Source: Botryotinia globosa (Eukaryota; Ascomycota; Leotiomycetes; Helotiales; Sclerotiniaceae). From it: a stretch of 64,000 nucleotides of DNA. Made by a program: the position numbers and the translations under genes. Below are positions 1-11,835 of the stretch, one piece after another (position 1 is the first letter of the stretch; every line of letters starts with the position of its first letter). The notes below the pieces were generated by a model. That model was given only the letters and a program-made list of their open reading frames with translations, searched no databases and had not been told where the DNA came from. The DNA is taken from assembly GCA_014898425.1 (NCBI GenBank), contig RCSZ01000010.1, forward strand, positions 1,178,001-1,242,000, read 5' to 3'.

Positions 1-2
1 CT

Positions 3-260
3 ATCGAACAAACTGGCTATGAAGCTCGCCGATTCGCGCGAGTCGTCAGCACCAAATATGGACTATCGGTCGCACTTGACAGGTTTGTCAGGGTATTAAG
101 CGGCGGTACCCGCCAATTGTTAGCTCATAACAGCTTTCGAGACCAATCCTCAGGTGAATTGACTTATAGAATGATGACTTTTGTAGTTTCTGTAGTTAGT
201 GGATCAGGAAAAAGCAGGAAAATACCTTGTTCAATTGGATATGCGAGAAACCTCTGATAT
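3..260 (+). other. Open frame running in from the window edge (possible 3' end of a gene)
   Basis: One forward frame is open from base 3 to a TGA at 258-260 and reads as ordinary mixed-composition protein (for example EARRFARVVSTKYGLSV). A second frame starting at base 1 is open to a TAA at about 100. Either could be the last exon of a gene that starts outside the window. No domain is recognisable and no splice evidence ties them to anything. Confidence 0.15.
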
Positions 261-1744
261 GCACAACAAACTCTATTGATGAACTTTCCAAATTCCAGTT
301 CACCCCCGACGAACGAAAGAAAGCCCACTTTCCATATTATATCAATATAGCTAATCCACGCATGGTAGATCCCAAGAATAATTACCGAATAAATGGGTCA
401 TTATTCTTTGTTTGCTAAAGCCTAAAGGCTCTCGCAATTGCTTCCGAATCTTGTTGCGTTCCCCAAAATGATCCAAATCTCACCGGGATTGGTCCCATCA
501 TGGTATACTTCCACTCTAGAGCCTTCCTTTATCGAGCCACAATGAGCATTGTCTCTCTTGAGATTTGACACTATTAGTCCTAGTATGATCATGTCCTATG
601 GGTGTGCAATATGGTTTAGCGGACCAAGATAACCACCTACATTCAGTAGAATATGGACTAGGTAGGACATCAGAATAGAAACGATGGCGCCAGAAGAACA
701 AGGATACTAGGATACCAGGTACATAGTAAGGCATGCTAGGGCTGTAGATGGAGCTGGAGCTGACAGGCATTCGTTTTGATCCGGGTTGTCAATGCCCAGG
801 GGGTGGAGCTGCTGGTTGGTGTCGTCGCATGCCTCCAGAAAGATTTGTTGATCCCTTTGTATAGATTGTACTTCCTGAAGAAAGCTTTACCATCTTCCTT
901 GCCACACATCTTAAATCGTTCTCGAAAGAACCAACGTCAATCTTCAATTGTTTAGACTTGTCATACTTCTTTCCTTCTTTTCCCTCTCAGTTCTTAACGA
1001 ACATTTTCTTGGCCACAAACTCGCTGTTGAAGAATTGTAATCATCGTTTATAACTTCCGATATCTCAACGTCCAACCCCAGAAAGATAGGATTTCTAGAC
1101 TGTCCTGCTGTGGCGTGCATTCCTCTTCTATCATTCGTCATCAGGGCTATTCAACTCCCACGGGCTGCTTATCCCCCCAAGAAGCATTGTTTCTCTCCGC
1201 TTGAAATTACCTGGCACAAGCAGTCAGTTCTTTCTACCACACCTCAAGCCACAGATTCTCTTCGATTCACCTATCCTCCTGCATATTGCATACTTGAAGA
1301 TCAATAATAATGGGCTCGTGAAGTCCCTGAAATCAATGCGCAACTGGAGTTAATGCGTTTTCTTGCCGCTCGACTGTCCCCAGACCAACCTTCGACGCCA
1401 ATAAAAAGTGCCGCAGCCTGCTTAATTCGACCTCATCAAACACGATTCCGTTGTCAGCTCGCTCCTTCGGATTCAATCCACCTTCGGAGTATCTTTTAAC
1501 CAAATTTGAAAAGCATCAAGTAGTGAATGTTTGTATAATTATTCTCTGATCTTCAGACATAAAATTTTTCCTTCTTGGTATCAGTTATCGTCGAAGTCGT
1601 GGAAAAGTTTAGTTTTGGCGACAAATAGTTATATTTTTTCGAGGGAAGATATTCACTGGCACTCGACATTATACGCGAAAATAGCCTCGATTGATGGCAG
1701 TCTGTGTTCAAGGTCCATTCAGCTCCAAGTTCAGTCCCTGGAGT
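261..1744. other. Intergenic region and probable 5' leader of the Zn2Cys6 gene
   Basis: Only short frames without family signatures are present. The last few hundred bases before the regulator gene at 1745 are rich in C and T, as is common in fungal promoters and leaders. An in-frame upstream ATG at 1694 could extend that protein by 17 residues. No RNA gene or repeat was seen. Confidence 0.4.
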
Positions 1745-3252
1745 ATGGCCGATTTACCACATCACAACTTCTCGAGAGGAAACCCAAATCAGATATCCCC
1801 AATGGCCTACCCGTATCATACCATGAATCAAGGTCTCGATCAAAATATGATGCCCAGTTACGATCATCATATGGAACCAATTCGATCTCACTCACCATTA
1901 CATGGACAAGGGCCATCTCCATCTACCCGGGAACTTGATGCTTCTTCCTTATCAAAAGCGGCAAAAGAATCCAAAGCAAAACGATCAATGTCTACTCCAA
2001 ATATCAGAACCTCTAACAATACTGATGCGGCTGCCTTGGCCTTGGTCAATGATAAGAGAAGAAACAAATTAGGTTATCATAGAACGTCGGTAGCTTGTGG
2101 TAAGATTTGTTCTCGTGCATCCAAAACAGATGCGATCTATCTTGTAAGACGAAGAGAAAGATGAATGGATATGCTAACTTATCGTCATAGGTCACTGTCG
2201 TCGACGCAAGATCAGATGTATACCGGCTCCAGCAGATCCTCAAAATCGATGCTCAAATTGCATTAGATTAAAAAAGGAATGCAATTTCTATCCGGTCGAC
2301 CAACAACCTCAGCCTGAACCTAAGCGTCGAGGCTCCAAAGCCCCAAGTGGAACTGGAGGAACCTCCCAATCATCTTCACCGTCAATTCCATCTAGCCAGA
2401 TACCCGACATGCAGCCCATTCTTCCTTACCATCTAAGCATGCCATCAATCCAGAACCTAGGAGGATCTCAGGTCAAAAAAGAAAGAAACGAAAGCTTTTC
2501 TCCCGATAACAAGAGTATGTAATTTGACTTCCATGTATTTTTATACTAACGGTTCTCCAGTCGCCACTTCATCACGTAACTTTGACTATAATGGTGGTCA
2601 AACAGCTTGGATGGCACCAGAAGTCTCTCCAGGTACCAAACCTCCAGCAGATATGTCTGGAAATTACTGGCCTGCCTCCCAAGAATCTCCAATGACTCCA
2701 GGGTACTCACCTTACACCACCCCTAACATGCACCTGGCCAATGCGCAAAACTGGCAAAGCAGAGGCCATCATGGTCAGCCAGAAACGAATCCAAGAGAGT
2801 CGGAATGGCCAGCACCACAGCGATCTGTTTCGTATAGCAACTTGGAAGGAATGCAGAACAGCCATCAACATTCCGCTTATGGACTTCCCAACCCATCTGA
2901 TTCATACGCTCCTGCGAGAACCCGTGCTTCTAACGGTGCAATATATCCGCCAAACATCACACCTACACATCCCCATTCCGCCGCCGAAATCTCGTCCGCG
3001 TCAACAATTGGGACAGCGTACACACATTCTGCAACTCCAATGTCGGCGGGACCTTACTCGGGCTGGAATCAACCGTATACTGGCGGTTATGCGAAAGTCT
3101 CACCTGGAGTTGATACATATGCTTCTTGGAATGGTGCTCAAGGAGGACAGCGCATTGTAGAAGAAGAAGAAAGTGTGGGAGGATATGGCGGATTCAATAG
3201 TTCTGGAGGCGGGGTCTATTATGCTGGCCAGCCACATGCAGCAGGCCGTTAG
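1745..3252 (+). CDS. Zn2Cys6 (C6 zinc cluster) transcription factor, three exons
   Basis: Predicted nuclear DNA-binding regulator of 456 residues, joined from 1745-2099, 2191-2514 and 2561-3252. The first intron splits the zinc cluster: exon 1 ends after the first Cys, and exon 2 continues with GHCRRRKIRC. The spliced protein has Cys at about 118, 121, 128, 139, 142 and 149, a complete C-x2-C-x6-C-x10-C-x2-C-x6-C binuclear cluster. A branch point (GCTAAC) lies just before the first acceptor. The N-terminal 100 residues are Met/Pro/His-rich, and the C-terminal half is Ser/Pro/Tyr/Gly-rich with no fungal_trans middle domain. It is therefore a short C6 protein with disordered flanks, and target genes cannot be read from sequence. 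The start is uncertain: ATG 1694 is in frame upstream. The reading frame agrees across both junctions. Confidence 0.85.
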
Positions 3253-4421
3253 CGGAACAAGGAATACATTTCAATCGAACAACAGCACATCGCGGATCAC
3301 GGTTACGTTTCTGGATTATTGGCGCATGGAATTGGTTATTATTCCGGCATATATTGACTGTTCGATACAACAGATTTCGCGATTGGGGTAAAATCTGGGC
3401 GGGGAAAAGCGAAAGCGATAAGGGCTTTTCGCCAGGCGCGATTATAAATGTAACCTCGCTCGAAGTCCTGAATGAACAGGACGGAAAGCGCCTTTTTGTA
3501 TATACTGGACACAGAAAGATTGGGAATTTCTTTACACGGAACATTGGAGTCATCATCATGCGAAACGATATTAAATGGACTGGTTTGGCGACTGGTTTTT
3601 ACTATAATTCTTTTTAGGAGGAAAAAGACAGCGATTTTCTTTTCTTTATCATTTGGGGGGGGGGGGGGGGGGTTGATATCTTGAAGTGGGATGCATCTAC
3701 GCAATCTCATGACGGCGGGGAGTTTTCCATGGACACCTCATTAGACAAATGAACAGTACGGAAGAGATATTACCAGAAAAAGCAGGGATCGAGTAGGTAG
3801 ATTGCTTCACTCCTGGGCAATTAGTATAAATGTAGCGATACATGGACAAGATTCAATCTATCACTCACTGGTTTTATCCATTCAAAAAGACGAGAAGTTT
3901 CAAAGACCGAGTGTCAGATTTGTATATATATATGGATATATGTGAAGTTGTTGAAATGAGATACATACCTGAGTATTGGTGGCGAGCAATTGAGGTTGTG
4001 TATGCCTCAGGCACCCAGCTTGGACCATGAGTGATGTCGTGCTCTAAACTCATCATCATTCGCTGTGAACTTCTACAACAAACATATCATTTAATGTAAT
4101 ACGGACAAAGCCCTCAACAAATCCCCCTGTACCCCGTATAATTACCTCCTTCGTATATTACCTAGGTACTCACGGGATGTCTACTCATGGATTGAGCCGA
4201 TTCGTCGGTATGTTCGAGGTATTTCTCCAGTCTCATCTACCTCTACTGGTGCTAGAGTATTTCTATACTATGTACAACTCCCATTATCACCATGAATACT
4301 CTGCTGAATGTTTTGGAGCCACATCCGGAAGATAGATTACATTTGCGCTTACATAGAGCGAGATCCGTTATTTTAACGGCGCAAGAGTTCGTCCCCTCTT
4401 GTTTCCCCTTCTGGCCTTGAA
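3253..4421. other. Intergenic, with an 18-base poly-G run
   Basis: This holds the 3' end of the Zn2Cys6 gene and the upstream region of the DUF202 gene. An uninterrupted run of G occupies 3655-3672, about 400 bases after the stop codon. Short frames here have no recognisable features. Confidence 0.5.
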
Positions 4422-4823
4422 ATGAGCAACAAGTAGTGCGGGATTCTGTAAATGTATACACTGGCTGACATGTTTTGAAAATGATACAGACTTGTGGAAA
4501 TTCGAGCCGCACAAAGAACCTTCGAGGGAGCATACATAAGGACTGCTTTGGGACAATTTAGTTTCGCTTTGGTAGTATTAAAGATCTTTACGGCCGAATT
4601 CTACAGTATTGGGGCCTTATTCGCGACATATGGAGCCGGCATTCTAATGGTCAGCCTGTATAGGAGGTATGAGGGCAACAGGCAATTCTTCAGCGAAATA
4701 GATGGGGATGGCATGGGAAGGAAGAAATTTAGGACCAGTGGGAATGCTGTGATTGTTTTGACGACGCTGAGTCTTGTGGCTTATGTTTTACTGATTGGAT
4801 TGACCATAAGGCTCGAGACCTGA
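4422..4823 (+). CDS. DUF202-family small membrane protein
   Basis: Predicted 114-residue protein joined from a tiny first exon (4422-4432, encoding MSN and two bases of a Lys codon) and 4490-4823. The 57-base intron has donor GTAGTG, branch-like CTGAC and acceptor ACAG. The body carries the family pattern of DUF202 proteins: an N-terminal segment RAAQRTFEGAYIRTALGQFS leading into a first hydrophobic helix, a second helix around ATYGAGILMVSLYRR, a charged loop, and a third helix near the C terminus (TSGNAVIVLTTLSLVAYVLL). Three membrane segments are expected. DUF202 proteins are small membrane proteins of poorly known function. The only weak part is the first exon: without it the frame has no ATG before the conserved region. 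Confidence 0.7.
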
Positions 4824-7800
4824 AATCCACGATTGAGCTGACTACATGTGCGGCATAATCAATGGAATATATATCTGACGCGGCACAGGGCCATCTTGGG
4901 GTCTAGAGACGAGATGATCGATCTTATGGCTCGGATATCGGTTGATACAGAAAGTCAAGGGAAGCAAAAAGGGCCATCGAAATTCGGGATTGATTGGAAC
5001 CAGTTTTCAGAAACAAAATGTGATGCGGCATACCTTTTCAATTCAATTCTATATGAGGTTCGCGACAGTTACTTTATCAAAACTTCGAGAAGTTGATCAT
5101 CTCCACTACCTACCTAAGACTTTCCGTGATGGATGTATTGGAGGTAAATCCGCCGGATGTCTTATTGCGAATGCGATCAAACAAGCAAACAAAATCATTC
5201 ACTTTTTGATCGTCATAATACCATGTACGGAAGCAAGCAAGCTTATCTAGCGGATTTCTGAGGATTTTCGATCTGATAAGCATCATCCCAAATTAGCTTT
5301 CCTACATATGTTTCCCTCAGGTCCAGGGAACATATGTCGAGAGTGGAATACCTGGCGATCATAATCAAAGAATGATTCTGCAACATACTACACGTAATCT
5401 CAATGCACGAAGCCGTTAACTGTGGTCCAAAGCCTTGGTTCCAGTCGGAACACGTCCATTGTTGACCACTAGTGGCGGGATACCAGTCACTGGACTTTCT
5501 CTTTGACCGCTGAAATCGGGATATTTTAAGAGAAACTCTCCAAGAACAAAACGCGTCAGCATCTAGCAGGTTTCTCTTTGGATTAGGAGAGGTTGAAGTG
5601 ATAGTCACATCGTCCACACTTAATACCTGACTTGATCGACTGCAAGATTGTTGTTCCTGGATCATTTTAGTTGGGAGGGAAGCTAGGCTAGATAGCGCCC
5701 ACACGAATTTGGACGATGCTGATATCCGACCGCCCTAAGAATGAATTGAAGCTCGCATCCATGGTGATATCGGCTACGATTACATATCTCTTCTGAATCA
5801 TCGTTAGACAATTATTTCTTTCTCGTCCCGCATCTCTTTTAGGGTGTTCTTTTGGCCAGGTTGCGATCTTGCAACAGTTCTCTTCAAGACTCTTTTCGTC
5901 CACTTCCCAATCACTTGGTTTTTATAAAAGCGGAGGACCGCAAATCTCAGTGAGACGCCAAAATTGGGACTTAGACTAATTTTGTTTCATCCTGATTGAC
6001 ACCTGCAGTCATGTACGAATTAAGATACATGGATGCCAGGGCCGTTTTGACGTAATCCCCGTGTTGGGTACTGCAACATGTCTCATAGTGTCATTTTCCG
6101 AGGTGACAAAATTGGCAGCCATAACAAATTTAGAACACCACAGTTGCTTCAAAAACACGAGGCTACTGTGCGCCGCTAACGCACGATAACTCCTAGGAAT
6201 TTAGACAGAGTTCGTTTAAGTAACTCCAAAAGATACTGGGACACATAAACACGAGTCATTTCCTTCATGTTGACGATTCACGATCATAAGTGATGCCAGC
6301 ATGGACTGGGAAAAGTGAGGAACATTGACATTGTCTGCATGGTGCATGGAATGCCGGCTTCATGCAAGTTCCAATGCATATCAATCGATTTGCGCTGGAT
6401 TGGGGGTGCTCGGACTCTACTGTCATGTCGCTGCAGTAGCAATCCTCAATAGCATGCATATCTACAGTGGTTGTCCATCCAGGAAAGTTGCTTTACAGGC
6501 AGCTCAACATCAATAACAGCGTTATAAGATTCAATCGAATATATTACTCAACTTAGTACATCGAGACTTCTTGTTCATAATAGCACTTTTCGGTTCGTTC
6601 GCTGCAAATATGGGCAGCTTGTTCGCATCTGCTGGGTCCAGCAAGATATATATCTAGTCAGTTCTAGTCATGATGGAACTCTATATCAATAATTTAAGTT
6701 CATGGTCGTATTCAATATTTTATGCGATTGGAGCTGCGCATCGTATTTCTATTCCATCTTCTCACTTAGTGATCGGTTGAAATACTTTCAGCAGTCAATC
6801 TGCGGCCTTTCCAGGCCAACCACCCGTGCCTTGCATGATTGTTACACAGCAGAAGTGACAATTGACCGTCAGGTCGACTTTATCGCAGATTGCACCCTGC
6901 CTGCATGGTTTCCTTCTCCCGTAGTTGTCTACAATGCATATTAGCCATCCAGAATTCTTCCGATACCATCAGTCCCCGACTCATTCGCCGAAAGTGTATC
7001 ATGCAGGCCAAGTGCCGGCAGGAGAAGTTCTTCATATAGCATCGACTTCGGCATTCGATTCAGCAGTTTTCACACTATATCAAATGCTTCATACTTTTCT
7101 TTGGAGAACTACCCGTAGTGAAGGTTTTTCCTCGTGTTCAAATTCGAACTACAGGGTTACTAAATTCAAAACAGCAGCAGAGAAGAAAGTTTGTTCAAGC
7201 AGGGTAAGTATGCCAAGATTCAGTCAGGGTAGAGTTGGTGTATGACTTTGAAACTAAATGTTTTACAGTGAAAGATGCCACTTCAGGTGCCTACAGCATT
7301 GCCTCTCAGATGAACAGAATCCCTTCCATGGACCGATGCCCTGTGATTCTATCCAAGGTTTGGGAGACGTCGGTTCTCTCAATATTCAAATGCTGTATAA
7401 GCGCGGAGATTCTACAACTACCTGGACTAAGTACTGAAAGTCTTACGGCAGGACCCTAAGTCCCCTGCGAAGTTCTTGTGGTAAAGTCTGATCATTCAAT
7501 GCCTAGGTATCTTGAGTATGCAGACTTCCACATAGACTGACCTGTGCTCCACGAGGTCTTTCCATAGAAACTACTTGAAAATAGACAACTGATTATGGCT
7601 TGTCCGAAGGAGGTTGTAAGATTGGGGTGAGCATAGGTCTTGGTTACTGATTGCAGAGACAGAGGTAATATTACCAGTCGGAGAGCACGCCTGATCATCC
7701 GCACCGCCATTTACGGCGATAATTGAGACCATGTCACTCAAATAGTTGGTACTTGTTATCAGCATATGAGGCGAACTGAACAAATGGACATGGCCAGCAC

Positions 7801-9700
7801 GGGTTTTGGTCAACGCGGCGAGTCTTTCACCATACCTATCTCGATTGCTCCAATTTCTTTGGCATTGCTTCGCCGGTAATGGGTTCACAGAGACAGGCAA
7901 ATCAAAGTTCAACAAAGTCGGATAACTTGACAAGTTTGAAAGAAGTGCTCACATTGTAGCACTCTAGTTCCGACAATAATACCTATCTCAAATTTCTTGG
8001 GCCTCACGTATACACGTGATTGACATCGACACAAATTCAATGTTGCAACACAAAGCTTCTGCAAGCTTGAGGCGCGTAACACCCAAACTTTAATTTACTC
8101 TTGGCTGTCACGACATATCCTTTTCTTTTTAAGTTCCGAGAGGTTCTTCGTATACAATATTAGTTTATAACTCGGGGACCTTATAATATGGTCGCCGACC
8201 TCCCACGAGGTACAGCCAACTTCAACCAATCAACATCATTCAGCTCCGAATTGACGCTTGTCGCAAGCGCTTGCTCTGCGGCGGGAGGTTATTGAGCTCG
8301 ACTATAGCAGCATTGGAGTGAGCATTTTCCCCACTGATAAGCGCTTGTCCTTAAATCAACGAACAACAAGCAAACACAGGAACAACGATACATTGGTACT
8401 TACTCAATGATACTGTGAGCCTCAATTCGTCTATCCCTCCCACCTGTATACCCTTGTATCACGCTATCGATTACCAACCCAACAAGGCTGAAGATTTCAT
8501 CATCATTAATCTGCCCCTTGGCTCAACATCCATTACGATATCGGTACTGCATGCAAGCTGAGATATTTCTGAAACGCCATCAATCACCGTCTAATAATAC
8601 ACGGGTTGAAATTTGTTCTTGATCTTTGTGGAACTTACGCTCGAAGAGGCGTACTGATCATCAATTAAGATGCTTTTTAGTGTGTAATATTGACGTTTCG
8701 AAATCGTCACACGTCCAATCTATATCTCGATCCTCGAGATCAATAGTCTGCTCATGGGTCTATAGCCACCAAGAATTACTCAACGACTAGGGTAGTGAAT
8801 TTCGAATCGATCACGACGTTCACTGAATATACTCAAGGTGCCATTGTTCAATAGCATTATCACAACTGAGTTGGATCGTTACTTCTCCCAGCTGAGCAGA
8901 TATATTGCGCTCGGTTTGTCGAAACCATTCGCACGAATAACAAATGGAAGAGGGGAAAATGGAATGTCACCCGTTGAAAAATCCAGATCTTCAGGTTGGA
9001 GTACGAGATCGCGGTCTGTCCAATATTGATTGAGCTGGTCCACACTACAGTTGGTACTCGCAGGAAACAAGTCAACTCGACAAATGGTAGTGAGTGATGG
9101 GCGCCGCCTAGAAATTTTGTGGTAGCGGGTATATCCGCTAAGGAAACCACTTTGTGATAGGCACCATCCAGAGCTGGTGCACAGCCATTTCATGATCGGG
9201 CGACTTCCTGTTTTGGATATCCATTGCTACCGGTTCTATTTTCACACGGCACGTCAGCGTTTTCTTCTCATCTTGATCATGGGCTTCTTCCCTTTGAGTA
9301 CAGTAAGCATTTAAAATTCTACTAGAGACAATCCCTGGCCGCTTACAGGTTGAAAACGATGGAATCAAACAGTAGGTTAGATGACTAATACTAGCCCTAC
9401 AGGCTTGCTTCAGAAGCTTCGAGAGACGTTGAATCTACTTGGATTCAACATGGCCAACATTCTCTCTTTCCGGCAATCATCTTGAAAATTTACGGCTGTG
9501 CCTCCAAGTTAAGTTATCGCCAATAGCAGCTTACTTGGAGCTCTATCAGGTCACAGGCTACTATTAGCCTGAGCGCTTTTTTCCTTTTAATCCGTCTTGC
9601 TCCGAGTCCTTTGAGCTTGTACATATAGAAATGGGCAGTTATCTTCGGTTGTTTCTTGTAACTATCTCTATATAAAACCGAATTCTCAAATTTCAACACT
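4824..9700. other. Long stretch with no supportable gene
   Basis: I see no conserved domain, tRNA or obvious transposon in 4.9 kb. The longest uninterrupted frames are on the minus strand (5243-5704, 153 codons from a GTG; 7571-7933, 120 codons; 8879-9193, 104 codons). None begins with a convincing start or signal peptide, and none resembles a family I know. They could be exons of lineage-specific genes or chance. The last 100 bases are the probable promoter of the sulfurase-like gene, with a TATA-like TATATAAAA at about 9669. Confidence 0.5.
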
Positions 9701-11835
9701 ATGGCATATAACCGACAGGTTGAGGCCTTCAGAGAAGAAGAATACCCTATGATGAAGGGTGAGTTCACACAAAGAATCCGAGCTGATAGAATCTCCAATC
9801 GCTAAATTACAACAGGGAAAACATATCTTGACCATGCGGGCACAAGTAAGACTTCAAAATATCACTCCCATTATCCCTTTTGATTTACAGTTATGATTTC
9901 TGATATTCGTGCCTTACTGCTCGTCAGAGAGCCAGACTTATACTTCTAGTCCTGAATATTTATCTACATTACAGAGCGCTGATCATGAAACATGTAGCTA
10001 TATATGCGAAGTCTCTAATTGACAAATTTTCCAAAGAGATGGTGGAAAATCTCTTTGGAAACCCACACTCGGCATCAGCCCCAGCGCAACTTTCGGGGCA
10101 TGTCGTCGACTCAGTGCGTGAAAAGGCATTGAGATTTCTTGGGGCCGATCCTGCTCATTTTGACCTTGTCTTCACTGCAAATGCTACCGCAGCGATCAAA
10201 TTAGTCGCAGAAAGTTTTAGAGATTTGGCGCTAGAGAGTTCGACGTCGGGATCATTTTGGTACGGCTATCATAAAGATGCTCATACGAGTCTCGTTGGTC
10301 CGCGAGAACATACCAATGGTCAGCATCACTGCTTCACAAGCGACCAAGAAGTAGAAGACTGGTTACTTGGCCACGGATCTCTTCTAGGAAGAAGGGAAGA
10401 TGATGAAACACCAGGTATTCTTGCATTTCCGGGGCAATCAAATATGACTGGTCGTCGACTACCTCTCTCCTGGAGTAAAAAACTACGGAAATCGACTCGC
10501 ATTTCACATCAGAATACCTATTCTCTCTTAGACGCTGCAGGTCTAGCTACAACAGCTCAGCTTGACTTTAGTGATCCCGACGCGTCTCCTGATTTTACCG
10601 TTCTCTCGTTTTACAAAATATTTGGCTTCCCCGATCTAGGAGCTCTGATAGTTCGCAGGAAATCGGCACATATCCTAACTTGGCGTAAGTACTTTGGCGG
10701 CGGTACTGTATCGTCTCTAACCGTAATACATGAGGCATCTTACCACAGGAAAGATGCCACGATTCATGACGGATTAGAGGATGGTACATTGCCATTCCAT
10801 TCGATTATTGCACTGGGGTGTGCCATTGATGTGCACCATGATCTTTATGGCTCAATGACCAACATATCCAAGCATACGATGTTCCTCACTCGGCGCCTCT
10901 ACGAAGGCCTATCAAACATTCGCCACTCTAATGGTCTGCCTGTTTGCGAAATATACCATGACGCAACTAATATCCGCCCTTACACAGACGCCGCCACCCA
11001 GGGTGCTACTGTAGCATTCAATATTCTACGGCCGGACGGTAGTTACGTGTCGTATTCAGCAGTAGAACAACTAGCCAACCGGAAAGACATATACGTAAGA
11101 GCTGGTGGGCTTTGCAACCCTGGAGGCATTGCAAGTTATCTCAAGGTAGCACCTTGGCACTTCAAGCGAGCTTGGTCAGCCGGTCATCGCTGTAGCGAAT
11201 CTGACAACACGGAGATAATCAATGGAAAGCCTACGGGCGTGGTACGAGCCAGTTTGGGAGCCATGTCGATCCTTTCCGATGTCGATACATTCCTTGCATT
11301 TATGCTGGAAACATTTGTTGAAGACATAGGGCAAACTGTTATCATTACGGCGCAGCCGCGGAAAAAATCGCCAATAGTCAGAAGTGAGGGGGGTGTTGGT
11401 CCGGTTGTCGTAAAAGTACCCGGGAACTGGCCTATTAGAGAGCTTTTTCCCATCAACACGGGATTGAAACAGAGGGAACAGCCGCTAAGACGGTATGAGA
11501 TATACGATTATGAGATTGATCGAGGGAGACCACGGACAAGCCATTCGACAACTTACCATTCCCCTGTTCATCATCTTTCAACCGGATCAAATGATAGTGC
11601 GATAGTGATGTCCGCAACAGAATTGAAATATTGGGATGATATTAACAAAAGAGGGGACAATGAAACTTGGCCCGAAAAATGGAAAAGAAGACATTCGAAT
11701 GAAAACGAAAAGGCGAAATCAAAATTGGAGTCATGGCCGAAGGAAGAAAAGGGAAAAACCCCGGAAAAGACGTTATCGAAAGCCAAGAGTTTTTGGGGCT
11801 TGAATAAAGTCGTCAAGGGCAGAACCAAGGGGTGA
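9701..11835 (+). CDS. Molybdenum cofactor sulfurase-like protein (class V aminotransferase fold), no MOSC domain
   Basis: Predicted 641-residue cytosolic PLP enzyme, joined from 9701-9758, 9816-9845 and 9998-11835. The two junctions rebuild GKTYLDHAGTTIYAKSLIDK, the typical start of the NifS-like domain of Moco sulfurases, so the 30-base middle exon is well supported. The PLP lysine is probably Lys236 in SFYKIFGFPDLGAL. The conserved sulfur-carrying cysteine is probably Cys402 in RAGGLCNPGG. FGGGTV, also typical of the family, is present. Full Moco sulfurases (for example HxB of Aspergillus or human MOCOS, 800-900 residues) end in a MOSC domain. Here the protein instead passes into a low-complexity, Lys/Glu/Trp-rich tail from about residue 540. 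It may be a MOSC-less paralogue that mobilises cysteine sulfur, or it may act on a different acceptor; the sequence does not decide. Confidence 0.88.
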
